64,000 nt of DNA from Blautia sp. (GCA_022769545.1 JALEJS010000024.1:62001-126000); one strand, 5' to 3'; counted from the stretch's first letter, positions 41,006 through 50,910 are shown. Translations and numbers: made by a program. The notes: generated by a model from the sequence alone, not told the origin.

Positions 41006-41805
41006 TTCCCTGAATCCTGTTTTCTGAACATTTCGCCCAGACGCTTCATCAGCCCTTTTTTCCCTGTCACAGGAACAAAGGGAATCTTTTCACCGAGAAG
41101 TCTTCTGCAGATATTGCGGTATTCATCCTCGGCAGGAGAATGCTTTCCGGAAAGCGGTTCTCCCTGATTGGATGCCACGACAATCTGTTCATCATCCGGT
41201 ATGGTACCCAGAAGCTCCACAGCCAGAATTTCTGTCACGTCATCCACAGACATCATGTCTCCCCGCGCAATCATATCCGGACGCAGCCGGTTCAGAATCA
41301 GACGGATATCACGAATGTCATTTGCCTCCAGAAGTCCTATGATTCTGTCTGCATCACGTATGGCAGAAACCTCCGGTGTGGTGACAACGATTGCCCTGTC
41401 GGCACCGGCAATGGCATTTTTAAATCCCTGCTCGATCCCTGCCGGACAGTCCAGAAGAATGAAGTCAAAATCCTCTCTCAGATCATCGGTCAGTTTGATC
41501 ATCTGTTCCGGTGTTACCGCCGATTTATCCTTCGTCTGTGCTGTGGGAAGCAAAAACAGTCCCGGATAACGCCTGTCCTTCACAAGCGCCTGAGACAGGC
41601 GGCAGCTTCCGTTTACCACATCCACCAGATTATAGACGATCCTGTTCTCCAGGCCCAGCACAACATCCAGATTTCGAAGACCGATATCGGTATCCACAAC
41701 TACAACCTTTTTATTCAGCATAGCCAGACCGGCACCGATGTTTGCCGTTGTGGTCGTTTTTCCCACACCGCCTTTTCCTGATGTGATTACGATTACTTCA
41801 CTCAT
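41002..41805 (-). CDS. minD: Septum site-determining ATPase MinD
   Basis: A 267-residue ParA-type ATPase. The deviant Walker A is SGKGGVGKTTTTANIG; VDTDIGLRNLDVVLGLENR and LLDCPAGIEQGF follow. A C-terminal amphipathic membrane helix (KKGLMKRLGEMFRKQD) is present. minE follows, but no minC lies in the operon. GGAGGATATTTTAACT precedes the ATG. Confidence 0.96.
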   Translation of the reverse strand: MSEVIVITSGKGGVGKTTTTANIGAGLAMLNKKVVVVDTDIGLRNLDVVLGLENRIVYNLVDVVNGSCRLSQALVKDRRYPGLFLLPTAQTKDKSAVTPEQMIKLTDDLREDFDFILLDCPAGIEQGFKNAIAGADRAIVVTTPEVSAIRDADRIIGLLEANDIRDIRLILNRLRPDMIARGDMMSVDDVTEILAVELLGTIPDDEQIVVASNQGEPLSGKHSPAEDEYRNICRRLLGEKIPFVPVTGKKGLMKRLGEMFRKQDSGK

Positions 41806-41913
41806 AGTTAAAATATCCTCCCTGATTTTTTTCCGGATTGCGGAATTATCTTAAGGTATCCTACTATAAAAGTTCCGGACGGCAGCCATGTCTGCGTGAC
41901 CAGCCATTTCCGT

Positions 41914-44811
41914 TTAGTCATTTGAGGTATTACTTACATCACTGGAAGCACGTCCGGTGATAATGGTACTCTTATCTGCAAGGTCAAAAATGTATTTTAA
42001 AATATCATTGGCAGCCAGACAGGCATTTCCCGAAGAGTAACCGTTTGCGATCCGGACAGCAATGGCATACTGCGGTTCGGACGCCGGAGCATACCCGATA
42101 AACAGACCATGGTTGGGATGATAGATATCCTGCTCTGCGGTTCCGGTCTTACCGGCAACCTCCATGCCAAGACCGTCAAACTGACTGTGGGTCTGAACCA
42201 CACGGTACATACCATCGTGAATGTCCTCCCACACACTTTCCGGTACGGACATGGTGTTCTCTATTTCCGGTTCCTGTTCTTCAATAACCTCTCCCTGCGG
42301 ACTGGTCACGTAATCCAGCAGTGTCAGATCATACACAGTTCCGGAATTTGCGAGAGCCGAAGCATATCTTGCAAGTTCACTGGTCGTGTACAGATGGGTA
42401 CCCTGACCGATATAAGAAGGAACTGCATATTCATCAGAAACCTGCGGAGAAGCCTCCGAGATTTCAATTCCCGTCTTCTTGTCCAGACCGATCTCACTGG
42501 CATATTTCTGAAGAACGCCCAGACTCAGCGCCTCGGAAAACTCATTGTCGCTGTTTTTTCCCAGCTGGAAACCGATCATATTGAAAAAGTAGTTGCAGGA
42601 CTGTTCGATGGCCTCCCGGATGCCGATCACGCCATGACCGTTTCTGTTCCAGCAGTTGATGGGCGGCTGAACCAGATCGAAGGAGCCGGTACATTCGAAA
42701 TATGTATTGTCATCAATGACATTTTCCATCATTCCGGCAATGGCAGAAAGCGGCTTCATCGTGGAACCGGGAGCTGTTTTCTGCTGGGTTGCTTTATTGA
42801 AGAAGGGACTGGAAAGATCCAGTGCCAGCTTGGAATAATAATCCGTATCCATATTATTTGTCAGACGGTTATTATCATATCCCGGATAGGAGACACAGGC
42901 CAGAACCTCCCCGGTATTGCAGTCTGTCACTACAGCCGAAGCGGAACACGGCATCAGGGCAAGCTGTGCCGGCTCTATTTCCAGTGACCAGATCTTGTCA
43001 ATCATAAAATCATAGGAGCTGACTGCACCCGAAGCCAGTGATTCATAGAGCGTATCGTCCTTTGACAGAACTCCCTGTTCATAGAGAACCAGACACAGCT
43101 CCTGACCGCTGACCGTGTCCTCTAGAAGCATATATTTGTAGAGCAGCTTGGAAAATGCCGTATCGGTACTCAGATACTCTACAATATAACTAGTCAGTGC
43201 AGAATAAACCTCCGCAGAATCCAGATATTCTCCTTCCAGAGAAATCCGGGAAATATCGATCCAGTTCTGGCTGGACGCATAAATCAGATACTCCTTCAGA
43301 CTGATGCTTCCCTCATTATGCCATGCTTTATACATCGAATCCCCTGTGTCCACTGCACTTCTGGCTATGATCTCCAGATTATCCCGGAGAAGATCATCAC
43401 AGATGTATTCCATGTATTCCTGCATTTCCTCATCTTCCTCCGAGAATGCAGGAGGATGATCCCCGGTAAGACGGTCCGTAATCTCCGCAAATACCTGCTG
43501 CTGCTTCTGCTGAAACTTTGCATACAGATTTTTTTCCGTATCCGAGGCATTTTCATCTGAAAATTTGTTGATGTCGATAACGCTGTTCTGGACCAGCGCA
43601 TTATAGACATCGTATATGGGAATCATGATCTGTGCGGCATCCTGCACGCCCTCGTAATCAAACGTTTTTCCTGCTTCAATTTTCGACAGGACAATACCGG
43701 CAACCCTCTGCTTGAGTATCTCGTAAATTCCATGCTGCCAGTCGGAATCGATGGTAAGATAAACATCGTTTCCGGCAACCGGGTCCTCTCTGGTGGCCGT
43801 ATCGATCTTCAGAACCTTTCCCAGGTTGTCCACAGACACCGTTTCCTGTCCGTCTGTACCCTGCAGTGTCAGTTCCATATACTGCTCCATACCGGCTTTT
43901 CCGATGACCGCATCGTTGCCGTAATTTGGATTTTCCTTCTGGAGTGCCTTTAATTCTTCCGCGGAAGCCTTTCCGGTGTATCCGAGAATGGGAGCAACAC
44001 TTTCATCGTCGATATACTTTCGTACAGAATCCTCTACAATTTCAATTCCCTGAAACTCACTTTTCCGCTCCATAATAGCTGCCACTGATTTTTCACTCAC
44101 ATTCGTGGCAATGGTCACCGGCATGTATTTTTTGAAGCTGTTGGTACTCAGATTATATCGGATGGTCACAATATCCAGAATCTCCTGCTTTGTAAGCTGC
44201 AGGGGAAGATGATAAGTCGTCAGTTCCTCTTCGGTATAAGCACCGTCACCCTCGAGTACAACAGAAAAGCCCTTGCTTCCGGTCAGATATTCCATCATTT
44301 CCGCTGCAGTGGCATTCTTTTCTTCCTCCTTCATGTCTTCGATCAGCGGATATCCATAAATATCTGCACGAAAACGGTTCAGATTAAAGCCTTCTTCCAG
44401 GTCAAACGCATATTCTCCGTTTTCATTTACAATAATATGAAAAGAACCGGACGGGGTATCACCGTTCTGAGCCAGTATCTGAAGGATCTGGTATGCAATC
44501 CCGTTCAGTGTCAGGTTTTTCTGGCGGGTAGTCTGATAAGACCCATTGTCCTCCAGCGTGACGGAATAGGACAGCACATTCGAGGCCAGTACGACACCGT
44601 TGCGGTCATAGATATTGCCGCGTGTACTCTTGATCACCCTCGTCTTTGTGGTACGTTTCTCAAATTTATGAATATAATCCTGCCCCTGAATGATCTGAAG
44701 ATCGAACAGCTGGCGGATCAGAATCGCAGACATAAAGATAAAAACCACAAGAAGCACTGTGGTTCTTTTTAATCTTATTTTCTTCAGCAATTTTTTTATT
44801 TTATTACCCAA
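41914..44811 (-). CDS. mrdA: Class B penicillin-binding protein (PBP2/MrdA type) with large insertion
   Basis: 965 residues, well above the usual 600-700. One N-terminal membrane helix is followed by the PBP dimer domain (KSTRGNIYDRNGVVLASN). The transpeptidase domain has SxxK in TAPGSTMKPLSA, SxN in IEQSCNYFFN and KTG in VAGKTGTAEQD. Between the linker (DVYLTIDSDWQ) and the strand AVVTDCNTGEVLACVSYP there is an insertion of about 250 residues, predicted helical and acidic. The start is a TTG (44811) overlapping the mreD stop by 16 bases; the ribosome site is weak, suggesting coupling. Confidence 0.93.
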   Translation of the reverse strand: MGNKIKKLLKKIRLKRTTVLLVVFIFMSAILIRQLFDLQIIQGQDYIHKFEKRTTKTRVIKSTRGNIYDRNGVVLASNVLSYSVTLEDNGSYQTTRQKNLTLNGIAYQILQILAQNGDTPSGSFHIIVNENGEYAFDLEEGFNLNRFRADIYGYPLIEDMKEEEKNATAAEMMEYLTGSKGFSVVLEGDGAYTEEELTTYHLPLQLTKQEILDIVTIRYNLSTNSFKKYMPVTIATNVSEKSVAAIMERKSEFQGIEIVEDSVRKYIDDESVAPILGYTGKASAEELKALQKENPNYGNDAVIGKAGMEQYMELTLQGTDGQETVSVDNLGKVLKIDTATREDPVAGNDVYLTIDSDWQHGIYEILKQRVAGIVLSKIEAGKTFDYEGVQDAAQIMIPIYDVYNALVQNSVIDINKFSDENASDTEKNLYAKFQQKQQQVFAEITDRLTGDHPPAFSEEDEEMQEYMEYICDDLLRDNLEIIARSAVDTGDSMYKAWHNEGSISLKEYLIYASSQNWIDISRISLEGEYLDSAEVYSALTSYIVEYLSTDTAFSKLLYKYMLLEDTVSGQELCLVLYEQGVLSKDDTLYESLASGAVSSYDFMIDKIWSLEIEPAQLALMPCSASAVVTDCNTGEVLACVSYPGYDNNRLTNNMDTDYYSKLALDLSSPFFNKATQQKTAPGSTMKPLSAIAGMMENVIDDNTYFECTGSFDLVQPPINCWNRNGHGVIGIREAIEQSCNYFFNMIGFQLGKNSDNEFSEALSLGVLQKYASEIGLDKKTGIEISEASPQVSDEYAVPSYIGQGTHLYTTSELARYASALANSGTVYDLTLLDYVTSPQGEVIEEQEPEIENTMSVPESVWEDIHDGMYRVVQTHSQFDGLGMEVAGKTGTAEQDIYHPNHGLFIGYAPASEPQYAIAVRIANGYSSGNACLAANDILKYIFDLADKSTIITGRASSDVSNTSND

Positions 44812-45323
44812 ATAGAATCACATTCTTTCTTTTTCGTGGTCATTAAATGATAATTGATCAGGCGGTAGATTCTGTAAACAAAAAATGTCAGAAGAGCTGT
44901 ATAAAAAATTTCCGGGAAAATAATCCTGGAAAGATAACGCCCAAATCCGAGCCGACCGCGCAGCAGAAACTGCAGCGCATAGACTGCCAGATTGTACAGC
45001 AGATCCCCGGCGGCAGCCAGTGCCATGGGAACCTTGATATCATCATCATAATATATCCGGAATGCATACCCGCTGAGAAATCCGATATACATGTAAATCA
45101 GAGCATAAATCCCCAACACAGATCCGTAAAAAAGATCAATCAGAAGGCCGCAGAAAAAGCCGGTCCAAAGACCGCTCTTACGCCCCCGCATCAGTGCCAT
45201 GGATATCACCAGAATCACAAGCAGATTGGGCTTGACCGAGCCGATCTCTATGTGACCAACCAGTGTACACTGGATCAAAAATGTAAAAATGACAGTAAAA
45301 AACATGACGATTTTACTCTTCAC
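44796..45323 (-). CDS. mreD: Rod shape-determining protein MreD
   Basis: A 175-residue integral membrane protein with about five helices (FFTVIFTFLIQCTL, SVKPNLLVILVISMALMRG, FFCGLLIDLFYGSVLGIYALIYMYIGFL). Weakly conserved family, but the position between mreC and the PBP2 gene is decisive. It overlaps mreC by 11 bases. Confidence 0.9.
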   Translation of the reverse strand: MKSKIVMFFTVIFTFLIQCTLVGHIEIGSVKPNLLVILVISMALMRGRKSGLWTGFFCGLLIDLFYGSVLGIYALIYMYIGFLSGYAFRIYYDDDIKVPMALAAAGDLLYNLAVYALQFLLRGRLGFGRYLSRIIFPEIFYTALLTFFVYRIYRLINYHLMTTKKKECDSIWVIK

Positions 45324-46221
45324 CTTGTTCCTCCTCTGTCTCCTGCGAAGGAGTATCCAGTATATCCTGTTTGTTCACGGTAATCACAAGAACTTCTTTC
45401 AGATGCTGGAAATCCACAGGCGTTACCAGTGTGCCGGTCTTGGTCAGATTGTTGGTATCCTGCACAACCTCACTGACATAACCGATGAACAGACCCTCCA
45501 CATAATTTTCACTGATATTTGATGTGACGATCCGCTCTCCGATGGTTACCTTGTCTTCCACATCGTACAGCTGCTCAAAACAGAGCTTACCCTCATCAAT
45601 CAGTTCCAGATCTCCATACACAATGCAGTTGTCTCCGGTACTTACCGCCATGGCACTCACATTGCTGCTGTCATCGATAATGGATCTGACCGTTGCCCAG
45701 GACGGCCCCACTTCTGTCACGATCCCCACAAGACCTTTCCCGGCAATGACATTGTTATTCACCCGTATTCCGTCATTGCTTCCCCGGTTGATCATAAAAG
45801 TATCGTACCAGTTTCCCGGATCCTTGGCGATAATTTCCGCAGCGACTTTCGGATATTCCGTATATTCCTCGTCCAGCCTGTACATCTGCTGAAGGCGCAC
45901 CAGCTCCGACTGATCGGAGATCAGTTTCCCGTTCTGCGTCGTCAGAATATCGATCTGTTCCCGGAGCTCTTCATTTTCCCGGATCAGATCCTGTTTGTCC
46001 TGAAAGCTCTGACGCATCGCCGCAAGACCGTTTCCGATCCTGGAAATACTGTTCTCAAAAGGTACTATAATCATTCCTGCAAGATCCTTAAGCGGTGCGG
46101 AAGTCACACCGGATGCAAGGGTTGCAGCAATGCAGCTGATGCAAAACAATGTCATAATTGCCAGAAGATGTTTACTTTTTATATTAATTCGAAAATGTAA
46201 TCTCTTTTTCGGGCTTTTCAT
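45313..46221 (-). CDS. mreC: Rod shape-determining protein MreC
   Basis: 302 residues: a basic N-terminus, one membrane helix (about 14-38), a coiled coil (LIRENEELREQIDILTTQNGKL) and two beta-barrel domains (AAEIIAKDPGNWYDTFMINRGSNDGIRVNNNVIAGKGLVG; GTLVTPVDFQHLKEVLVI). It links cytoplasmic MreB to the wall synthases. Confidence 0.94.
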   Translation of the reverse strand: MKSPKKRLHFRINIKSKHLLAIMTLFCISCIAATLASGVTSAPLKDLAGMIIVPFENSISRIGNGLAAMRQSFQDKQDLIRENEELREQIDILTTQNGKLISDQSELVRLQQMYRLDEEYTEYPKVAAEIIAKDPGNWYDTFMINRGSNDGIRVNNNVIAGKGLVGIVTEVGPSWATVRSIIDDSSNVSAMAVSTGDNCIVYGDLELIDEGKLCFEQLYDVEDKVTIGERIVTSNISENYVEGLFIGYVSEVVQDTNNLTKTGTLVTPVDFQHLKEVLVITVNKQDILDTPSQETEEEQGEE

Positions 46222-46239
46222 TTGTTTTACCTCTAAACA

Positions 46240-47253
46240 CTATAATTTTCTCTGCGTCACCGGCTGTGCCCATTTATGCAGTTCCCGGGACTGAATGATT
46301 TTTTCCAGCCCGGCCAGGGAAGAATTCTCATACAGATCCGACAGATTAAATGTAAAGCCTGTATAGCTGGCGAGATATTTCTCAATATGGGGAAGCCTGG
46401 TGCTTCCGCCGGCCAGATAGATTCCCTCCTTGGCGATCTGATATGAGATCTGCGGAGGAATACGCTCCAGAAAGGTTTTCATTTCCGATGCGATCTCATT
46501 GACACAATTCATGATCCCGGCATTCACCACATAGGAGGAGATCACCTCTTCCCTGGGCAGTCCGGACACACCGTCCATCCCCACCACTTTCCGGGCTTCC
46601 TTGCGCTGATCGGTCAGTCTTCCCATAACCAGCTTCAGGCGCTGCGCCGTACGGTTTCCAAGCTGCAGACTGTAGCGCTTGCGCACCTCACTGCAGATTG
46701 CCTCATTCATCTGAAATCCGCCGATGGGCACCGTTTTACTGATAATGATCTTTCCGGCAGACAGAATGGAAAAACGAGTCGTGTGCGCACCGATGTTAAC
46801 GATCATGCTGCCTTCTTTTTTGTCCGGATCCAGATTCATGGCGAGCGCATCCGCGACAGGTGCTTCCACCATAAAAACCCGGGTCTTGCGCAGCCAGTGA
46901 CCATTCACCACATGATAGTAGGCCCTTTTTTCCACCGCCGTCATATCCAGAGGAACAGAAAAATAAACCACCGAACCCGGTGTAATAAAATTCTCCATAT
47001 TTTTCGTCATTTTATACAGGAGGATTTCCTGCAGCTCCAGATTGGCTATCATGCCAAAAGCCATCGGTGATATGACACTGATATCGGAAGGAGTCTTCTC
47101 ATACATCTCATATGCTTCATCACCCACGGCAATAATGGTTCGCCCTTTTGCAGCGATCATATTCTTTTGTGTATATCGTTTGTTTCTCAACAATGAATAA
47201 AGCTTCACCGAGTCACTGCCCAGATCCACTGCGTATTTTTTTTCAAACAGCAT
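46240..47253 (-). CDS. mreB: Divergent MreB-family actin-like protein
   Basis: 337 residues. The actin-fold motifs are recognisable: phosphate-1 VDLGSDSVKLYS, the EAPVADALAMNLD stretch in the connect region, and the adenosine motif YLAGGSTRLPHIEKYL. Phosphate-2 reads IVNIGAHTTRFSIL, where typical MreB has a DIGGGTT core, so the usual Asp is Asn and the glycines are altered. It is clearly at the mreB position ahead of mreC. The start at 47253 follows AAGGGG. Confidence 0.85.
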   Translation of the reverse strand: MLFEKKYAVDLGSDSVKLYSLLRNKRYTQKNMIAAKGRTIIAVGDEAYEMYEKTPSDISVISPMAFGMIANLELQEILLYKMTKNMENFITPGSVVYFSVPLDMTAVEKRAYYHVVNGHWLRKTRVFMVEAPVADALAMNLDPDKKEGSMIVNIGAHTTRFSILSAGKIIISKTVPIGGFQMNEAICSEVRKRYSLQLGNRTAQRLKLVMGRLTDQRKEARKVVGMDGVSGLPREEVISSYVVNAGIMNCVNEIASEMKTFLERIPPQISYQIAKEGIYLAGGSTRLPHIEKYLASYTGFTFNLSDLYENSSLAGLEKIIQSRELHKWAQPVTQRKL

Positions 47254-47283
47254 AGAAATCCCCTTCACGATTTATGCCAGGTC

Positions 47284-48003
47284 TCACGTGCGTTCGATTT
47301 GAAACTCTTCGAAAATCCCCTGTTCATTCAGACTCACATATCTGTGGTCTCCGATAATTATATGATCCAGCAGTGCGATCCCCAGAAGCTGCCCGGACAG
47401 ATAGACTCGCTGTGTCAGTTCCAGATCACTCCGGCTCGGAACAGGATCCCCGCTTGGATGATTATGCACAATAATAATATGCACCGCCTGCTGTCTTAAT
47501 GCTTCCACAAAAATTTCTCTCGGAGTAATCACTGTGGAATTCACCGTCCCCTTACTTAAAAGACTGTCACCGATAAAATGGTTTTTGGAATCCAGCATCA
47601 TACAGTACAGCATTTCCTGATTCTCATGACGCAGGCGTTCCATATAAAAATCGGCAATGGTTGCAGGATTCTGGTAACAAAGACCACTGCGTGCCGCAGA
47701 AGCCGCAATTCGTTTGGAAAGCTCCCCGATGCATTTCAGCTGAACTGCTTTTACCTTGCCAACGCCATTGATTTTCCGAAGATCATGATACGAAAGGTGC
47801 ATCAGACCGGAAAGGCCGGAATTGCTCCGCTCTTCTGCCATGCGCAGAATATCCGACGCAAGAGACAAAGAGCTTCTTCCCTGTGTCCCGCATCTGAGTA
47901 TGACAGCGATCAGCTCCAGATCACTCAGAGAACTCTCTCCATCCTTCAGGCACTTTTCGTATGGCCGCTGTGACAGCGGCATATCTGAAATTGACTGGCT
48001 CAT
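47284..48003 (-). CDS. radC: RadC-family JAB-domain protein
   Basis: 239 residues. A helix-hairpin-helix region (LRKINGVGKVKAVQLKCIGEL) precedes the JAB1/MPN-like metallohydrolase motif HNHPSGDPVPSRSDLE. The start at 48003 follows GGGAGGATGTT; the longer open frame upstream is not needed. It leads the radC-mreB-mreC-mreD operon, an order also seen in Bacillus. The old DNA-repair name is not supported by function. Confidence 0.93.
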   Translation of the reverse strand: MSQSISDMPLSQRPYEKCLKDGESSLSDLELIAVILRCGTQGRSSLSLASDILRMAEERSNSGLSGLMHLSYHDLRKINGVGKVKAVQLKCIGELSKRIAASAARSGLCYQNPATIADFYMERLRHENQEMLYCMMLDSKNHFIGDSLLSKGTVNSTVITPREIFVEALRQQAVHIIIVHNHPSGDPVPSRSDLELTQRVYLSGQLLGIALLDHIIIGDHRYVSLNEQGIFEEFQIERT

Positions 48004-48087
48004 AACATCCTCCCTCTGCTCTCCAAAGCCGAAAAAGAACGGGCCAGATATATTTTTGCACAATAAATGCAGCCTATATTTTAGCAC

Positions 48088-48116
48088 AAAAAGAGAGAGA
48101 TGTATACACACTCTCT
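48088..48116 (-). terminator. Terminator after the FAD oxidoreductase gene
   Basis: Minus strand: AGAGAG, an 11-base loop and CTCTCT followed by TTTT. The stem starts at the stop codon. It separates the mutS-led operon from radC. Confidence 0.6.
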
Positions 48117-49711
48117 CAAAAATTTCTGTATTTTTTCGCAATGGCTTCCGCCACTTTGATTCCGTCCATAGCCGCAGACGTGATTCCCCCGGCATATCCG
48201 GCGCCTTCTCCGCAGGGATATATTCCGTAGTATTCTGACTGAAATTCATCGTTTCTTCGAATTCTCACCGGCGAGGAGCTTCTGCTTTCCACCGCACTCA
48301 ATATCGCATCCGGCCGGTCAAAACCCGGTATCTTTTTCCCAAATGCATGGATGCCTTCTTCAATGGCATCGCTGAGTGCTTCCGGAAAAATCCCTCTTAC
48401 ATCTGCCCATTGCCAGCTGCCCTTCATACAGGGAGATACGTCCCCGATTTCACCGCCCGGAAGCCTCTGACAGAAATTCGAAAATGTCTGCACCGGAATT
48501 CTGCCCTGACCGCACGCATATGCCGCTTCTTCCAGCCTGCGCTGAAAACGCACGCCGCACAGAGGATCCTCTCCCTGAAAATCCCCGGGAGATACCGTGA
48601 CGATCAATGCACTGTTTGCGTTTACGCTGTCTCTGGCCTGATAGCTCATACCGTTTATGGCAAGTCTTTTCTCTTCGGAAGAAGCATTCACCACATACCC
48701 TCCGGGGCACATACAGAACGTATAGACACTTCTTCCGTTGCTGCAGGTGTGCGTCAGCTTGTAGCTGGCCGCACCAAGTCTCTGGTTTTCATCTTCGCCG
48801 TACATGGAGCGATTGATCATCTTCTGTGGATGTTCGATGCGCACACCCACTGCAAATGGTTTCGGCTCCATAGGAACGCCGTGCTCATACAGCATCCGGA
48901 ACGTATCTCTGGCACTGTGTCCGATGGCAAGCACACACACCTGCGTATCCATCCATCGTTCCTGATTGATTTGAATCCGGCTGACCCTTCCATCCTGAAA
49001 TCCGATATCTGTCACCAGGGATCGAAAATGGAATTCACCGCCCATTTCAATGATCTCCATTCGGAGTCTTTCCACGATATCCACAAGTACATCTGTCCCA
49101 AGATGAGGCTTCTGCTGATACAGAATCTCCTTTGGGGCACCCACAGTCACAAAACGGTGCAGAACCTCATGATTTCTGCCGGAGACATCCTTGACCAGTG
49201 TATTCAGCTTTCCGTCAGAAAAGGTTCCGGCTCCGCCCTCGCCAAACTGTACATTGGAACCGGGATCCAGTTTTTTGCCTTCCCAGAATGCCTCTACCGT
49301 CTTTTTCCGGCTCCGGGCCTCTTCTCCCCGCTCAAATACGATCGGCCGGTATCCCTCCCTGGCAAGATACCATGCACAGAAAAGTCCTGCCGGACCGCTT
49401 CCGACCACAACCGGCCGGTTCTGCAGCGCTTCCTCCCCATGCTTTGGGAAATGATAATCCGTTTTTTTAGTTAACATAATATTTTTATCGTGAACCTTTT
49501 GCAGGATACGTTTCTCCTGCTTTTCATCGGACAGACAGACATCAACGGTATAGACAAATTTTTTTTCATTCTTTTTTCTGGCATCCAGTGACTGGCGGAT
49601 GATCTCATATGCAAAATGACTGTGATTCAGACGAAGCGATTTCTGAATTTTCCGAACCAGTTCCTCTTCCGAATGCTCCACCGGAAGTTTCATCTGTGAT
49701 ATACGAATCAT
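48116..49711 (-). CDS. NAD(P)/FAD-dependent oxidoreductase (COG2509-like)
   Basis: 531 residues. An N-terminal domain (about 1-90) precedes the FAD-binding motif VVVGSGPAGLFCAWYLAREG; SNVQFGEGGAGTFSDGKLNT and CMCPGGYVVNASSEE and the C-terminal YPCGEGAGYAGGITSAAMDG are typical of the COG2509 group of uncharacterised dehydrogenases. Start 49711 follows GAGGAG and overlaps the yhiN stop by ATGA. Confidence 0.88.
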   Translation of the reverse strand: MIRISQMKLPVEHSEEELVRKIQKSLRLNHSHFAYEIIRQSLDARKKNEKKFVYTVDVCLSDEKQEKRILQKVHDKNIMLTKKTDYHFPKHGEEALQNRPVVVGSGPAGLFCAWYLAREGYRPIVFERGEEARSRKKTVEAFWEGKKLDPGSNVQFGEGGAGTFSDGKLNTLVKDVSGRNHEVLHRFVTVGAPKEILYQQKPHLGTDVLVDIVERLRMEIIEMGGEFHFRSLVTDIGFQDGRVSRIQINQERWMDTQVCVLAIGHSARDTFRMLYEHGVPMEPKPFAVGVRIEHPQKMINRSMYGEDENQRLGAASYKLTHTCSNGRSVYTFCMCPGGYVVNASSEEKRLAINGMSYQARDSVNANSALIVTVSPGDFQGEDPLCGVRFQRRLEEAAYACGQGRIPVQTFSNFCQRLPGGEIGDVSPCMKGSWQWADVRGIFPEALSDAIEEGIHAFGKKIPGFDRPDAILSAVESRSSSPVRIRRNDEFQSEYYGIYPCGEGAGYAGGITSAAMDGIKVAEAIAKKYRNF

Positions 49712-50910
49712 ATGTCTCCTCTTTCTCTCATGCTTTTTGCAGCTGCTTTTCCCGCAATCGCACCGGTAGACCAGGCCCACTGCAGGTTATATCCCCCACA
49801 GATCCCGTCCACATCCAGAAGCTCTCCACAGAAGAAAAGATTTCTGTGAATTTTTGACTCCATGGAATCCCTGACCTGTGCCACATCCACACCGCCGCAG
49901 CAGATCTGGGCTTTTTCGAAGCTCCCGGTTCCGGTTACCGATAAGATCAGATTTTTTATGGTTTCCTCCAGATTCTTCTGTCCGACAAGAACCTTGATCA
50001 GTTTATCCGGAAAGATTCCTTCCAGCAGCTGTGCCGATGTCCATTCCGGGAACTGTTTTCTTCTGTCCGAAAGAAACGACTCCAGCTCTGTGCGGCTCAT
50101 TTCCGGCATGAAATCCAGAGCGATCTGTGTTCTTTTTCCTTCGGACAATGCTCTGGAAGCCTGTGCGCTGATCTGGAATACCGGAATTCCGGATACCCCG
50201 TATTCCGTCAGCTGAAGCTCCCCCTTTGCTTCTTCTGTCAGGCGTCCGTCAATCAGAAGCCGTACGCATCCGGCCACACGAACGCCGGCCCAGGCTGAAA
50301 AGCGGATTCCCCGGCATTTCAGGGGAACGAGTGCCGGAAGCGGACGGATCACGCGATGTCCCAGCTGTTTTGTCAGCTCATAGCCACTTCCGTCTGCTCC
50401 GGCAATGGCAGATGCACAGCTGCCGTTCGCAAGGATCAGTGCATCTGCGTCATAGCTCCAGCCTTCTGTGAAAACCTTCCAGGGATCCGATTCCTCCACA
50501 GGAGGCTTTATCCGGACAATTTTTTCCTTTGTCTTGATTTTGACTTTATTTCTTCGCAGTTCTTCCTGCAGAATATTCACCACACTTTGTGCCTGCTCAC
50601 TCCTCGGATACAGATATCCGTTTCGGTTCACAAAGCACAGACCTGCCGACCGGAAAAAAGCAAGCGTATCCTGTTCGGAAAACTGCCGCAGTACCGAAGC
50701 TACAAATGATTTCTCCCTGCAGTGATAATACGCCTCTCCCATCTTTTCATTCGTGAGATTGCATTTTCCGTTTCCCGTGGCACATATTTTTTTTCCGACA
50801 CGATCATTCTGTTCAATGAGTGTCACCGCCGCGCCATTCCTTGCGGCTGTGACTGCGGCAATCATTCCGGATGCTCCGGCTCCCGCTACGATCACTCTCT
50901 TTGCAGTCAT
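49708..50910 (-). CDS. yhiN: YhiN/HI0933-family flavoprotein
   Basis: A 400-residue flavoprotein with the dinucleotide-binding VAGAGASGMIAAVTAARNG, then NDRVGKKICATGNGKCNLTN, and the C-terminal FCGELLDVDGICGGYNLQWAWSTG typical of this family (BaiN-related). Substrate unknown. The start is supported by AGGAGATTCCA; it lies inside the 3' end of ynbB (98-base overlap). Confidence 0.92.
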   Translation of the reverse strand: MTAKRVIVAGAGASGMIAAVTAARNGAAVTLIEQNDRVGKKICATGNGKCNLTNEKMGEAYYHCREKSFVASVLRQFSEQDTLAFFRSAGLCFVNRNGYLYPRSEQAQSVVNILQEELRRNKVKIKTKEKIVRIKPPVEESDPWKVFTEGWSYDADALILANGSCASAIAGADGSGYELTKQLGHRVIRPLPALVPLKCRGIRFSAWAGVRVAGCVRLLIDGRLTEEAKGELQLTEYGVSGIPVFQISAQASRALSEGKRTQIALDFMPEMSRTELESFLSDRRKQFPEWTSAQLLEGIFPDKLIKVLVGQKNLEETIKNLILSVTGTGSFEKAQICCGGVDVAQVRDSMESKIHRNLFFCGELLDVDGICGGYNLQWAWSTGAIAGKAAAKSMRERGDI

